Assembly (NCBI GenBank): GCA_037355855.1
Contig: CM074761.1
Coordinates: 4,855,346-4,919,345, forward strand
Origin: Pseudo-nitzschia pungens
Lineage: Eukaryota; Bacillariophyta; Bacillariophyceae; Bacillariales; Bacillariaceae
Direction of reading: 5' to 3'
DNA length: 64,000 nucleotides
The notes beneath the pieces were generated by a model. The model saw nothing but the letters and a program-made list of their open reading frames with translations, searched no databases and was not told the origin of the DNA. The position numbers were made by a program, and so were the translations under genes. Shown here in pieces: positions 20,401 through 30,575 of this stretch (its first letter is position 1; each line of letters begins with the position of its first letter).

Positions 20401-20858
20401 TTCGATCGGCACTCGAGCAGCGCCGTTTGCGGAAAGACCAGGTTGGGCATCACCGCTCGGCTCCGCTCCAGAACGTCGAGGTTGTGCAGGAGGACGTTGG
20501 TGTCGCAAACGACGAGGGCCTTCGGCTCGCTCGTCGCCTTTAGCAGCGACAGGAGGTGGTTCGCGTTCTCGATGGTTCGGGGCCTGGCGACCGTCGCTTC
20601 CTTCGCGCGCCGATTGCTCGCGCTCACGCCGCCCTCGTCGGCGTCGACGAAGTAACAACCCAGTCCGAGATCGTCCCGGAGGTATCGCTCCGACACCTGC
20701 TTGATGATCTTGCCCTTCTTGCGGGTCTGCCTGAAAAACGCCGGGCGGAGATACAGCGATGGGGCCGCGAGAATGTCGCACCCATTGGTTTCCTGGTCGT
20801 CTTCGTCTTCGTCTTCGTGGTCGAGGTCGCTCTCCTCTCCGTCTCCTTCCTGCATCAT
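17463..20858 (-). CDS. DIS3: RRP44/DIS3 exosome ribonuclease
   Basis: Two exons on the minus strand, 20858-18136 and 18018-17463, with a 117-nt intron (GTACGT donor) inside the codon before YADVCVHR; 1092 aa, near the usual 950-1050. An acidic N-terminus precedes the family's KxxKxxxxRYLRDDLGLG segment. The PIN endonuclease domain shows D119 (VVCDTN), E149 (ALLEC), D207 and D233/D234. Cold-shock-like domains follow. The RNB exonuclease domain carries DPPGCKDIDD, with D602, D608, D610 and D611 in place for two metals. An S1-like domain ends in an SSSSSKKKSRRKK tail. It is the catalytic subunit of the nuclear and cytoplasmic exosome; both active sites look intact. A long Asn run lies in a linker near residue 430. 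A divergent promoter is shared with the FUN14-like gene. Confidence 0.95.
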
Positions 20859-21535
20859 TGTAATGCTGTGTGTTGTTGTTTGTCGGATTGGATGCGAGTG
20901 ATGAGTGATGAGTGATGAGTGATGCGATGATGGATTGGTGGCCGTTTTGGTCGTCCCCGGATCCCTTGGAAAATAATATCAAACTTTCTCTGTGTTCGAT
21001 GAAAAATCTCGAATAGTACAACTAATCCAATCCAATCTGTGGGCTGTGTGGGGGAATGGTAAAATCGAAAATCGGTTGGCGGTGAGCGACATCCATGACT
21101 GAATAAGTCGTGATTCAACGGTTCCCGTCTCTGAGTCGTTACGCGTGTTACCGTACAATCACGATTGCTCGTACGAGTAACTTGCTGTAAGGTTACCCGG
21201 TACCGCTATGGATTGGTTAAGGCCTACGGCACGATACGGTAAGGTTTACGTAAGTTATCTTAACTTACTCGCATGCGAACTCACGGGATGTTTTCGGTTT
21301 TCTCGCGATCTTCATGTTCATCAACCGGAGGACCGGAGGTGAGGAGGTCAACGAGACACGACAGCATCATCATTCAATATTCAATATTCAATATTCAATA
21401 TTCAATATTCAATCCGCAATCAACAATCAATCAAAAATCCCAATTGAATTAGACGATCCAAACGGAGCAAGTGAAGTGTGTCGAAACGACAGCAACCAGC
21501 AACCAACAACCAGCAACCAGCAACCAGCAAACACA
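20859..21535. promoter_or_regulatory. Divergent spacer between DIS3 and FUN14-like genes
   Basis: This 677-bp spacer must hold both promoters and leaders. It has a (GATGAGT)n-type run at about 20890-20925, an exact GTAAGGTTAC at 21187-21196, an (ATTCA)n/AATATTCA run at about 21374-21415 and a CAACCAG run just before the FUN14-like ATG. No TATA-like element is convincing. Confidence 0.4.
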
Positions 21536-22033
21536 ATGAACTTTTTGTGGAAGCGCCGACTGATACCCTTCCTCCTCTCGGTCTTGCTCGCGGGGATGAT
21601 TCCGGGGGGCGTTGCCGCTAGCGGCGGCGGCGGCGGCGACGCGGATCCGAAGGAGATTCTCGAAAAATGGGTGTCCGCCGCGCGCTCCGGATACGAGACC
21701 CTCCCGGACCAGGGAAAATTCGCCACCGGCGCCGCGCTGGGATTCGCGACGTCCAAGGTGGCGGTCCATTCCGCGGTGAAATTCGTCAAGATCGCCGGGG
21801 CGGCCTTTGTCGCCACCGAGGTCCTCGAGGCGGCCGGGATCCTGGACAAGGAAGCACTGGCGGAATCGGAATCGTCGGAGGGCGTCAAGCGAAAGGCGAT
21901 CGCCAAGATCGGGGAGATTCGGTCGTCGATTCGCAGGCGACTGGACGGAAAGAACATCAAGAGGTGGATGGAGACGGACCGGATGGGTTCGCTCGGCGCG
22001 GCCACCGGAGCCTTTTTTGGTTTTCTTCTGTAA
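21536..22033 (+). CDS. FUN14-like small membrane protein
   Basis: 165 aa from the ATG at 21536. The first 27 residues are a hydrophobic signal or anchor (KRRLIPFLLSVLLAGMIPGG) followed by a Gly run. The body has the Gly-spaced amphipathic helices of FUN14 proteins: KFATGAALGFATSKV, a second helix with KIAGAAFVATEV, and at the C-terminus GAATGAFFGFLL. FUN14/FUNDC proteins sit in outer mitochondrial, ER or plastid membranes and act in mitophagy in animals; the family role here is unknown. The presequence suggests entry to the endomembrane system or a complex plastid. No LC3-interacting tyrosine motif is visible at the N-terminus. Assignment rests on helix pattern and length. Confidence 0.6.
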   Translation: MNFLWKRRLIPFLLSVLLAGMIPGGVAASGGGGGDADPKEILEKWVSAARSGYETLPDQGKFATGAALGFATSKVAVHSAVKFVKIAGAAFVATEVLEAAGILDKEALAESESSEGVKRKAIAKIGEIRSSIRRRLDGKNIKRWMETDRMGSLGAATGAFFGFLL

Positions 22034-22580
22034 AAACGGAGGGAAACGGAACGGAACGGTCTGGACACGACAGGACAGGGCAGGACAGGACATCGCAGGA
22101 CACGACGGGATAGCTAGCTAGCTGCATAAACGCGTGTACCGTACGGTGCGCTAAACTAAACTATATCAGGTCTAAGCAAGCAGATGCAGTGCCGTACCAT
22201 ACCGTGCCGTACCGTACAACAAAGCACCGATTTTGCCAATGGGGACACACAGAATGTTTTTGAGATTGTGATTACTACGAAGTATTATTTACGATGCATT
22301 TCGGATTTGCCACGATCCACGACGTTCAAATTTGTTTCTTCCGACAAATCCGCCTCACAAAACTATTGCAAGTTCTTTACTAAATAATAGTATTAAAATG
22401 TAATAATATGATAATAATTGCATTATTACGCATATTGTATTGTTTTGTATTGTATCGTATTGCGTTGCGTTGCGTTGCGCGACAATGGTGTCGGTCCGTT
22501 CGGTCCTCGCCGCGACCCGAGACGTTTCCGCACCGGTGCCCACCAACCAACCGTTCCCCGGTCCGACACGACACCCGCGA
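22034..22580. other. Intergenic between convergent genes
   Basis: No gene seen. It carries a run of GGACAGGACAGG-like pentamers at about 22065-22105, repeats of GTACCGT at about 22140-22215, and TATTGTATTGCGTTGCG repeats at about 22435-22475. These are simple repeats of unclear significance in a 3'-flank region. Confidence 0.4.
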
Positions 22581-24031
22581 CTAAACGCTCGCGAAACCGC
22601 CGGTGAAACCGAGATCGATCGAGCTCGTCAGATTCCACGCCGAAGGATGGGCCTCGGCGGCTTCCGTCTTGGAAGAGCTCCGCCGATTGCCGCCGCTGGA
22701 ACGAGCTCCGCCGCCGCCGCCGCTTCCGCCCTGCCCCGAGTCCTGGCGCAAACCGATCCTTCCGGATCCGGGGGGAGGCAGCGGGGGTATTTTCGTCCGG
22801 GCGGTGTCGACGGCGTCCCTCAGGATCCGTTTCTTTTTGTTCAAAAACTCGAGAATCTCGGTGACTTCCCCGGCTTCCTTGTTCATTCTGTAGGTTTCCA
22901 CGTCCTCGGATGTTCTCGTCAGGAACAAATTGTACTTCGCGGAGCAGCGATCGCAGCAAATGAGTCCTCCGGGTCCGCCTTCCGGGCAGGATTGATCGTA
23001 CGAAGCAGCAAGCAGCATCGTCGTCGTTCTCTCCGAAGGAAAAGGGTCTCCACGCGATTTCCGTCGAAAAGATCCCCGTTGCTCGATCGTCTTGCTTTTC
23101 GTCCGGATGCGATTGCGTCGGATGCGATTGCGTCGATTGCGTCGAATGCGTCGAATCCGGATGCTCGTGCTCCTGCTCTTGGTCACCATCGTTCTTTGGT
23201 TCCTCTCGGGTCCTTTGTTTCGTTGTCCGCATCGTTCTCGGCGGGACGATCCTTGGGATCCTTCCCGCCTTTTTTCTTGCTCTTCGTTTCGTCGTCCCCC
23301 AAAACGATGTTCTTGAGATTCGTTGCGTCGATGGCCTCCTGGAGTTTCTGCTCGATTTTTTTGTCGCGGTGTTTTCCGTTGGCGAGCTTGGCTCGGCGGA
23401 CCCTCTCCCTCAGATACTTGATTTCCTTTTTCTTGATGAGGTATTCCTCCTCCGTCATGCCGAGGTGCTTCAGTTTTTGGAGCAGAATCGTGCGATTTCT
23501 CGCCCGGACGCCGGCCGCGATTTTTGCCTTGTCCGCGCTCGATCGTCGCTTTCCAAAGTTCCACGGTTTGTTCCCCTTGTTGGCCTGGGAAATCCGGCTC
23601 TTGCTCAGATTCGTGTGGGCGTAACCCCCCTTTTCGGTCTTGCGCGTATACGTCGGTCTGGCCTCCTCTTCTTCGTCGATCACAAAGACCTTTTTCTTTC
23701 TCTTTTTCCGCTTCCAGAGGGGCTGTTGCTGTTGCTGTTGCTGCTGCTGTTCCGCATCGACGTCGGAATCCTCCTGTTCCTCCTTTTTGGCGCTGTCTCC
23801 GGCATCTGCGTCCGACCTCGAAACCACCCGAGGTTTCTTGTTCTTGTTGCTTTTGTTGCGAACGGAGTCCGCCCCGGAATCTTGTTCCTCTTTGATTCTC
23901 GACTCTTCGTCGTACTCGGAGTCCGAGTCTCCTTTTTCGGGAACGTACTCCTCCTCGCTCGAATCATTCTGGGTTTCTTCGTGGTCCTTTTTTGCTCGGC
24001 CTCTGCGCTCGCGCACGCTTCGTCGGGGCAT
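22581..24031 (-). CDS. Basic NUMOD3-motif protein with CxxC C-terminal segment; frame or intron uncertain
   Basis: Starts at the minus-strand ATG 24031 (MPRRSVRERRG); the frame opens upstream only at TTG. The N-terminal third is acidic and Ser/Glu-rich with a Gln run and KRKKRKKK, typical of nuclear proteins. The middle holds GNKPWNFGKRRSSADKAKIA, close to the NUMOD3 DNA-binding motif, followed by a long basic helix. After a Thr/Gln/His-rich stretch, the C-terminus has GGLICCDRCSAKYNLFL, a possible zinc ribbon half, and a Gly/Ser tail. The three parts lie in different frames. Either an intron joins them (donor near 23186, acceptor near 23029) or there are two extra bases, near 23207 and 23008; the second reading gives a smoother protein. 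Likely DNA- or chromatin-binding by inference. Confidence 0.55.
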
Positions 24032-25277
24032 CGTTGCGGTTCGTTCGTATCGCAAGCGTTCTGCGTGTAGTCGACTAAGGTTTACAGTATTATTGTTTCA
24101 AACAATAATGATGATGATGATGATGATGATGAGCTGCGTGCTGTCCTTTCCGATCCGGATCCAGTGTTTGATGCAGAGTCATCAAGCTGTAATCTTTTCC
24201 AAAAATATGTGATTCGAGAAGGTGCGCTGTTGATAGTAACCGTTGATGATTTGCACATGGGTCGTGCTCTTCGAAGATCACAACATGATGCGTGATGATG
24301 TAATAATGTTCGTTTGTTGCGGGAAAAAGCTGTTTTGGTCTCGAGACTCGAGATACGGGTGACCTTAGGCGAGTTGCGAGTTGCGAGTTGCCGCAAGGAA
24401 ATCAAGGAGTGGTTTCAGGTTTCTTCCGTCCGAGAACCTACCGCCTGAACCTTACTCGTAGAAGTACTAGTATCTGCACTTGTACTAGTAGTTACCAGTA
24501 ATTAAGGTTACCGGGAACAGCACGAAGGTGCGATCAACATACAAAGATATAGTTGGTATGTATCTGTAGTATGAGTAAGTTGTCTGCTGTGCTGTACCGT
24601 ATGTTGAACGAACATGTTATCCGTACCGGTAGTCGTATGATTAGTCCAGACTCGCTACCGCGTGTCACGCATGTGTCATGATTTTGTTTTGATGTGCCTC
24701 ATGCCTCTTGCTTCATGGCGGGTGCCAGAACGGTATCTTTAGAGGCAAAAGCACCGTACGTGTACGGATTAACCTTACGTACAAGTTCAAAGTACTCGTA
24801 ACCTTATGTAATCCTTACCTGTACATCCAATTCGTAGGAATTACGGGTAGTAAGATTACTTCGTACGGTAACAGTACTCTTCACGAAGTAGTTTTTACAC
24901 GTACATTTTGAGTCGAATGAATCAATCACACTGAGAAGGGGAAACGAGAAAAACATCATTTGATTTTTTAGAAGAGAATACAAGAAAAGATAGCTACGTC
25001 ATTGTGAAAATACTCAGCCATCTTTTCGAAAAAAATAACGGAGCCAATCTCAGTCCACGAGTGAATGAATCAATCGGATGCGGTAAGACAGCAACGATGA
25101 CACATGCAGAGCCACCTTGACACGGAAACGACAGTAATTAGGAACGACATAGATCCGCAACAAACATCACTCGTCTGTTACCGCCGCATTCAGGCTCATT
25201 ATCCATTCATTCCTCCTGCGAAACACAATCGTAGCAATCATTATTTGATCCTGCAAGAAAAAGCGCCCGAATAGAAG
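24032..25277. other. Intergenic spacer
   Basis: No gene seen. It contains a (GAT)n microsatellite at about 24111-24134, which could still be transcribed in the leader of the preceding minus-strand gene, and stretches rich in GTAC, CTTAC and TAGTAC words at 24450-24900. Divergent promoters for the flanking genes are expected. Confidence 0.45.
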
Positions 25278-25838
25278 ATGAAGTCCTGCATTCTTTCGTT
25301 TGTCACCCTTCTGAGCCTCTCGGAATCCGTGTCGTCCTTCCGGTCGTCCTTTGTCGCTTCCTCACAAAATGGACTGCAAACGACGAGAAACGATTCCGCT
25401 TTAAAAATGGTAGACAGTGAGTGAACATGAGCCCGTGCGTGCTTTGGTATTTTCTCTCTTGATCGATTTGGATCGCTTTCTCAACGGATTTGAACACGAC
25501 CATCTCTTTCGTTTTGTGTTGCCGACGCAGCGAACATTGCCATTGGAGCAGCAATTGGTATCGGCGGTTTTGCCTTTGGAATCGGAATGGTGTCCTTCGC
25601 AGAAGCTCAGGGAGAACGATCGAAGGAACGAGGGGGAGGTTTGTCCGAGAGCATGTCGACACAGCTTACGGGAATGCTGATGGAAGACGTGGAAGTCAGC
25701 TCCGTGGAAGATCTCGGATCGCTCACGAGCCAGCTCGAAGAGGCCTTGAAGAAGTCCGGAGGTGCCAAAGAAGACGACTTCGAAATGACGGAAGAAGAAA
25801 TCAAGCGATTGGAAGAGGAAGCCGACGACGGTTGGTAG
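25278..25838 (+). CDS. Small plastid-targeted single-pass membrane protein, unknown
   Basis: Two exons, 25278-25416 and 25531-25838 (GTGAGT donor, CGCAG acceptor); 148 aa. The N-terminus MKSCILSFVTLLSLSESVSS followed by F-R is a signal peptide with the Phe expected at a diatom plastid-entry site; a Ser/Thr/Asn transit segment follows to about residue 46. Then comes one Gly-rich transmembrane helix (IAIGAAIGIGGFAFGIGMV) and a hydrophilic, strongly acidic tail ending EEEADDGW. I recognise no family. The architecture suggests a plastid or thylakoid membrane protein with an acidic stromal domain, perhaps an assembly or accessory factor, but no function can be assigned. Confidence 0.7.
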
Positions 25839-26197
25839 ACGGCAGAAAAACCCGCAATCGTTTTTTTGTCTCGCAAAACATGATTTTTTCGAGTCCAACT
25901 CGATCCACGCTACTGTAACAGTAACAGCTACACACTCGCATGTCAATTTGATGTACGAGCTGCATCATACATCCATACGCACGCTGATTTATTAAACTCC
26001 ACGATTTTATTTGCGCAAATGAGAAGCAGACGAATTGCTCTATTGGGAAATGCACTACTGTTTGCAACCTAAATGCCTGACCAATGATTACATAATGTGA
26101 ACCCAATCGAAACAAGTATGGTAAAAATTTCGGACCAGATCTAGTGTAAGCACAATTGTTACCAAATAAGTTCTGAATCTTTTGATTTGCGTTCGAA

Positions 26198-26744
26198 ATG
26201 GTTGCCCCGGTGACACAATCCAAAATGTCGATAACGTCTTTTACTGAACTACTACAAGAAGTAAGTTAGTGTTCGCTCGTGTACCGGTAGGATGGAATTC
26301 GTTCTTCTTCATGCTAATAGTGCTTGCACCCGTGGAGGAAGTTGTCCGTGAAAGTGTCATCGTTTAATTTGTTTTCCACAGTATTCAATCTCAGAATCCT
26401 GCCTCGAGGAGGAAGCAAAACATCATATCACATGGTAAGTTCTACTACTACTAGCTCCTAGCAAATTATACACTTCAGCAGTTGCATCTCTCTTACAAAG
26501 AGCTTACTTATCATCAACTAGAATGTGACATGAAATATTACCATGTTATCTGAATCACGGTGCATTTACATCCTCATAAGAATGCAGTCTCATTATTAGC
26601 TTCCGCAAACCACATTATCAATGTCATCTTACAACAATACATCCTCCGTTCATGACAAGGCAAGAACTTAGAGTAAAACTGGCCACGCAATTTGGCAATC
26701 ATTTGATGGTGTTTGCGCATACTTCTTGCAATAGCACAAAATAA
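26198..26744 (+). CDS. Candidate tiny three-exon gene
   Basis: This is a tentative model. ATG at 26198 opens 21 codons to a GTAAGT donor at 26261. A TTCCACAG acceptor restores the frame at 26382-26434 (SISESCLEEEAKHHIT), which ends at a second GTAAGT donor. A possible third exon, 26600-26744, continues in frame to TAA, giving 86 aa. The two donors are perfect consensus and the frame is kept across intron 1, which is hard to explain by chance. I recognise no family, and the third exon is the weakest part; the same stretch is also open on the other strand. Confidence 0.33.
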
Positions 26745-27815
26745 AAATCGTTGCATGAGGCTTTCTTTGTCACCTCAAGTCCCAAACAACAATTTGCTCC
26801 GTCGATTAGTATAGATGTCGGAACTCGCTCAAACAGATTTCCGAAGAGAATACCAATACCCATATTCTTTCTTATGCAATACTAGCTCGTTCCTCAGTAT
26901 GATATGTGCAAGATGCGTCCACTACGCTAGCATTTCCTAGGAGGCTCCTACCACTTCAAAGGTGCGTACTACCATGAACCGAATGGTGGTGATGTGTATT
27001 AATTCATAGTAGTAGTGGTGCATGCAGTGTGGTGCCAGGAGTTCACACGACGACGATTCTTATTTTCTTTGTCACCATCTATGGTGCTAAAATTCAATAG
27101 TGGTGATCATAGTACTACTATTACTACTAGTACCACCACTACTAGTAGTCGTCCTCACCACCAGTTCCACTGTCTTCGACACCCTAGAGGCAATCAGTAG
27201 AAGTTTTCATAATTGCTTGTTCTAGAAAGTAGTGTTCAGAAAAAAAATGATACGAAGTACATTTTACTAGTAGTGCTTCGGGGGTAATGGTACGGTAACC
27301 TTAGTAGTAGTAGTAGTACTAATAATAATAGTGATGCTGATGGTGAATTGAAGTCGAGGATCCTCTATCAGTCGACCTGACACAACATAAACCTTAATTA
27401 CTGTCAAACCTTACCGGTTCAATGACTGCAAGGGATCAAAAACAGTTGAGATTTTCGCCATGTTCCCTCCAATTCGCGCAAGATCTCGCGCATACGTCAC
27501 AGAGCCGGAGGCGCGAACGGAATTCTCGACAGATGACATCATAATGCTCAGGAGATTCGAGAACGGGCAGTAAATACTGTTTGAATTGTCACAAGGTGGG
27601 TTGTATCCGATGTTCTTTCAACAATGTCTTTGGTTTTTCTTTCTTCGGTACGCTGTAGAAGTCGAAAAACAGCATTGACATGATACGTGCATCAATCTAC
27701 CGGTAAACCTTAGGGCGTTCTGTGTTGATTTCAATTGCAACTATTGCATCGCATAAACAAACCGACAACAAATATTAAATAATAATACTACACGTATCAA
27801 ATTTTGGAAATAACA
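26745..27815. other. Intergenic, triplet-repeat rich
   Basis: No gene seen. It carries CTA/TAG/CAC triplet runs at 27100-27150 and (TAG)n with AATAATAAT at 27300-27330. The 27420-27620 segment is less AT-rich and looks more like promoter or leader sequence for the 5'-nucleotidase gene. Confidence 0.4.
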
Positions 27816-30188
27816 ATGTTCACGACGCAATTACCTGCTCTTCGCGGACTCAGGCTGTTGATGACCCAATCTGTCCTGGTGGGAATACTTCTTGGCATCG
27901 CTTCAGTTGGTGTCGGGATTTGTTGAAACAAGACCTTTTCTTCCCAGTCCTAGGCTGTCACGGATGCAAGAGGTTTGGACATCAGCCGCAATGGACAGTT
28001 TACCAAGCGCATCATCAACAAAGCTACATCAATCTTCGTCGCCAGACGGAGGAATTGTTTCTTCGGCTGATGTCGATGCTGACGAAGACGCGGAACAACG
28101 TCTGGGGGATGCATCCCAACGGCGAGAGTACCAACGGCATTGAGAATAAAGAATTCGTGGTAGAAGGCTCAGATCGCTGGGAAGGTCTACTTGCATCTAC
28201 AGGTCTGGAGGGAAAATTGAAACACGTTGGCGATCTACCCAAAGAACGGAAGGTTAGCACTTTCGATATTTTTTGCAACCGAGAACTGAAGGTTGAGAAC
28301 CTGAAAGCGATCGGCTTTCGACATGGACTATACCTTGGTTCAGTATCAACAACCAGCATTTGACAAACTCGCTTTTGATGGAGCAAAAGAAAAATTGGTA
28401 AAGAATCTTGGGTAAGCTACTGGACGCATGCATCAGAGAGCAGATATTCAATCTATGATTTTGACGGCAATGCCTTCGTGATTGACACATTTCTCTGTTT
28501 TCATTCATTAGTTATCCCGAAGAGGTCCTAGATTTCGCATACGACCATGAGGTGAGAATGTTGTTCGGAATTGCATATATGTGTTGGATTGTCTATCACA
28601 AGCATACCTGTCGTATGCGAAAAATAATGCTCACGGAGAACCGCAATCGTGGTCAAATGTCGAATCCTTGATATCGCAGAGGTGGACAAGAGGATTGATT
28701 ATCGATACAGTGCGGGGTAACTTTTTGAAAATTGATAGGCACAAGTATGTTCGTGTTGCCTACCATGGAATGGAAAAGATTGCCTCGACGACGAGGAAGG
28801 TGCTGTATTCCAAAAATTTCAATAAGGTCGAAAGTTTCTCGGAAAAATCGTACGTCAATATGGATACGCTTTTTCAATTTGTGGATGCCCATCTATTTGC
28901 GTTGCTGATCGACCTAAAGGACAATGGAGAATATGAAGCGTTGGACTTCAAAACGTATTCGGAAATCTATCGTGACATTCGGGAAAGCGTGGATCTGTGT
29001 CCATCGAGATGGAGTCATTAAGGACGAAGTGGCGCGAAATCCCGAAGAATACATTGTCCTCGACAAAGGAATGATCCCCATGCTGAGAAGATATAAGGAG
29101 GACGGAATGAAGTTGTTTTTGTTGACAAACTCATTCTGGGAATACACATCGACCGCTATGAATTACATCTAGTAAGTGTACTCGAAGTTGATGAGATTAC
29201 AACGGCAGGAAACTTTTCATCACACAGAAATTCTAACGCAGAAACATCTCTTAAAGTCACGAAAAGAAGGTTGACGAAGAGACACAAAAGAAGAACGAGT
29301 GGCTGGAATTATTTGATGTAGCGTGAGTACAAAACAGAATTGTAAAGTTCGGAACACATCGCATCGTACTGTGCCTTCTTTGATTTCTCTTGTGACCGGC
29401 GGGTTCTAGATTTCTCTGATGTGTGTTTTTCATTTCCCAAAAGTATTGCTGGATCATGCAAGCCAGCATTCCTCTTGGACCCATACCTTCAATTGTTCCG
29501 AGTGAATATGCAAGACGGTTCGTTGAAAAATACTGATGGGGTCTTTGAGATGAATGCAATGCCGAACGGAGTTAATGATTTTTTGGAGGAAGGAAAGGTT
29601 TTCCAGGGGGGAAATTGGCAGCATCTTCACAAGCTTATGGGTGTTAGAAGCGGCGATGAAATATTGTACGTCGGTGATCACTTGTATTCGGATGTTCTCC
29701 GATCGAAGCGAACGCTGGGATGGAGATCGTTGTTCATAATGCCGGAGTTGGAAGATGAAATGAGATCATTTGCGAAAGCTTTGCCACTTCGAAAAAAGAT
29801 TGAATATTTGAGAAGGCTTCGTGAGGAACTCAGTCAAAAAGCAGAAGAGGTCCGTAGAGAAGGCGACAAAAATGATCCTGTGGTTCAAAAGATTCTAGAA
29901 GAAATGGACGAAGATGAAGCATCCATAAAGTCTACTCTGTCGCCTCACGTTGAGGAATGGCATCGTTCCTTTCATCCTTTGTGGGGTGCCATGTTCAATG
30001 CTGGTTACCAAGACTCGCGATTCGCATTTTTTGTCCAAAACTACTCGTGCTTATATACTTCGCGAGCTTCCAATCTGGGTCTCGTATCAACCAAGAAGGC
30101 TTTCCGCACGGTGATGGAGTCAGTCCCAAATGATCGGCTTGTGTTCGACCCCCAAACAACGCTTGATGACGTTGATCCATGGGAGTGA
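27816..30188 (+). CDS. HAD-family purine 5'-nucleotidase (NT5C2-like), frame interrupted
   Basis: Exons: 27816-28411, 28512-28551, 28680-29171, 29257-29322, 29444-30188. The family dephosphorylates IMP/GMP-type nucleotides. HAD motif I FDMDYTLVQY begins at about 28317, motif II is LLTNS (about 29123), and motif IV is YVGDHLYSD (about 29668). Other family blocks present are NRELKVENLKAIGF, TRGLIIDTVRGNFLKIDRHKY, VHRDG and FLLDPYLQLFRV. The N-terminus reads as signal peptide plus plastid-entry site (LVSGF). Frame is kept only if four single extra bases are ignored: near 27890 (T), 28136 (C), 28317 (T, directly before motif I) and 28998 (T). All splice sites and catalytic residues are otherwise intact. 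It is either a recent pseudogene, an assembly with base errors, or, least likely, +1 frameshifting. Confidence 0.75.
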
Positions 30189-30575
30189 AAATTCCCTTTC
30201 CAGATGAAACCGACAATTGACCACAGTCCAATAGAACAGGAGAGCCAAATAGCTAACTTTGATGCCCCTAAAGAAGATTAACGCCGGTTCTACGCATTGA
30301 TTCTATCGTTTAAATTTTTTCGATCTATCATAGCTGATTCTCTTTTCAAGAATTGCACCAGTTGTCAAGTCTACGTTTACGTGTGGAACAAATGCTTGAT
30401 TCACAACGCTAAGATTCAATTTTTGATTTCAAAAGTATCGGTTTGCCATCAAATGTACCACACAGGACACAGCAAAGTTGATCTGATATTCTCTTCAACG
30501 GATGCAGTTGTGTTCTTCTATTTTACAGGATGTAATGTGATCGAGTTTGGAAACCTTTGGTCAAGCAGCGATTTT
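30189..30575. other. Intergenic between convergent genes
   Basis: AT-rich 3' flanks of the 5'-nucleotidase gene (+) and the methyltransferase-like gene (-). Nothing else seen. Confidence 0.5.

Noticed and set aside
17928..20543. 871-codon plus-strand open frame
   Set aside because: Exact antisense of the DIS3 gene. Its composition (Arg/Val/Asp-rich) mirrors GC-rich codons; no domain, whereas the minus strand has full PIN and RNB motifs.
22440..23624. 394-codon plus-strand frame
   Set aside because: Antisense of the NUMOD3-like gene, and it starts at a non-convincing site without protein features.
29000..29171. Programmed +1 frameshifting as the explanation for the 5'-nucleotidase
   Set aside because: The four sites share no slippery motif and most are not next to a stop codon; insertion errors or mutation are simpler, though not excluded.
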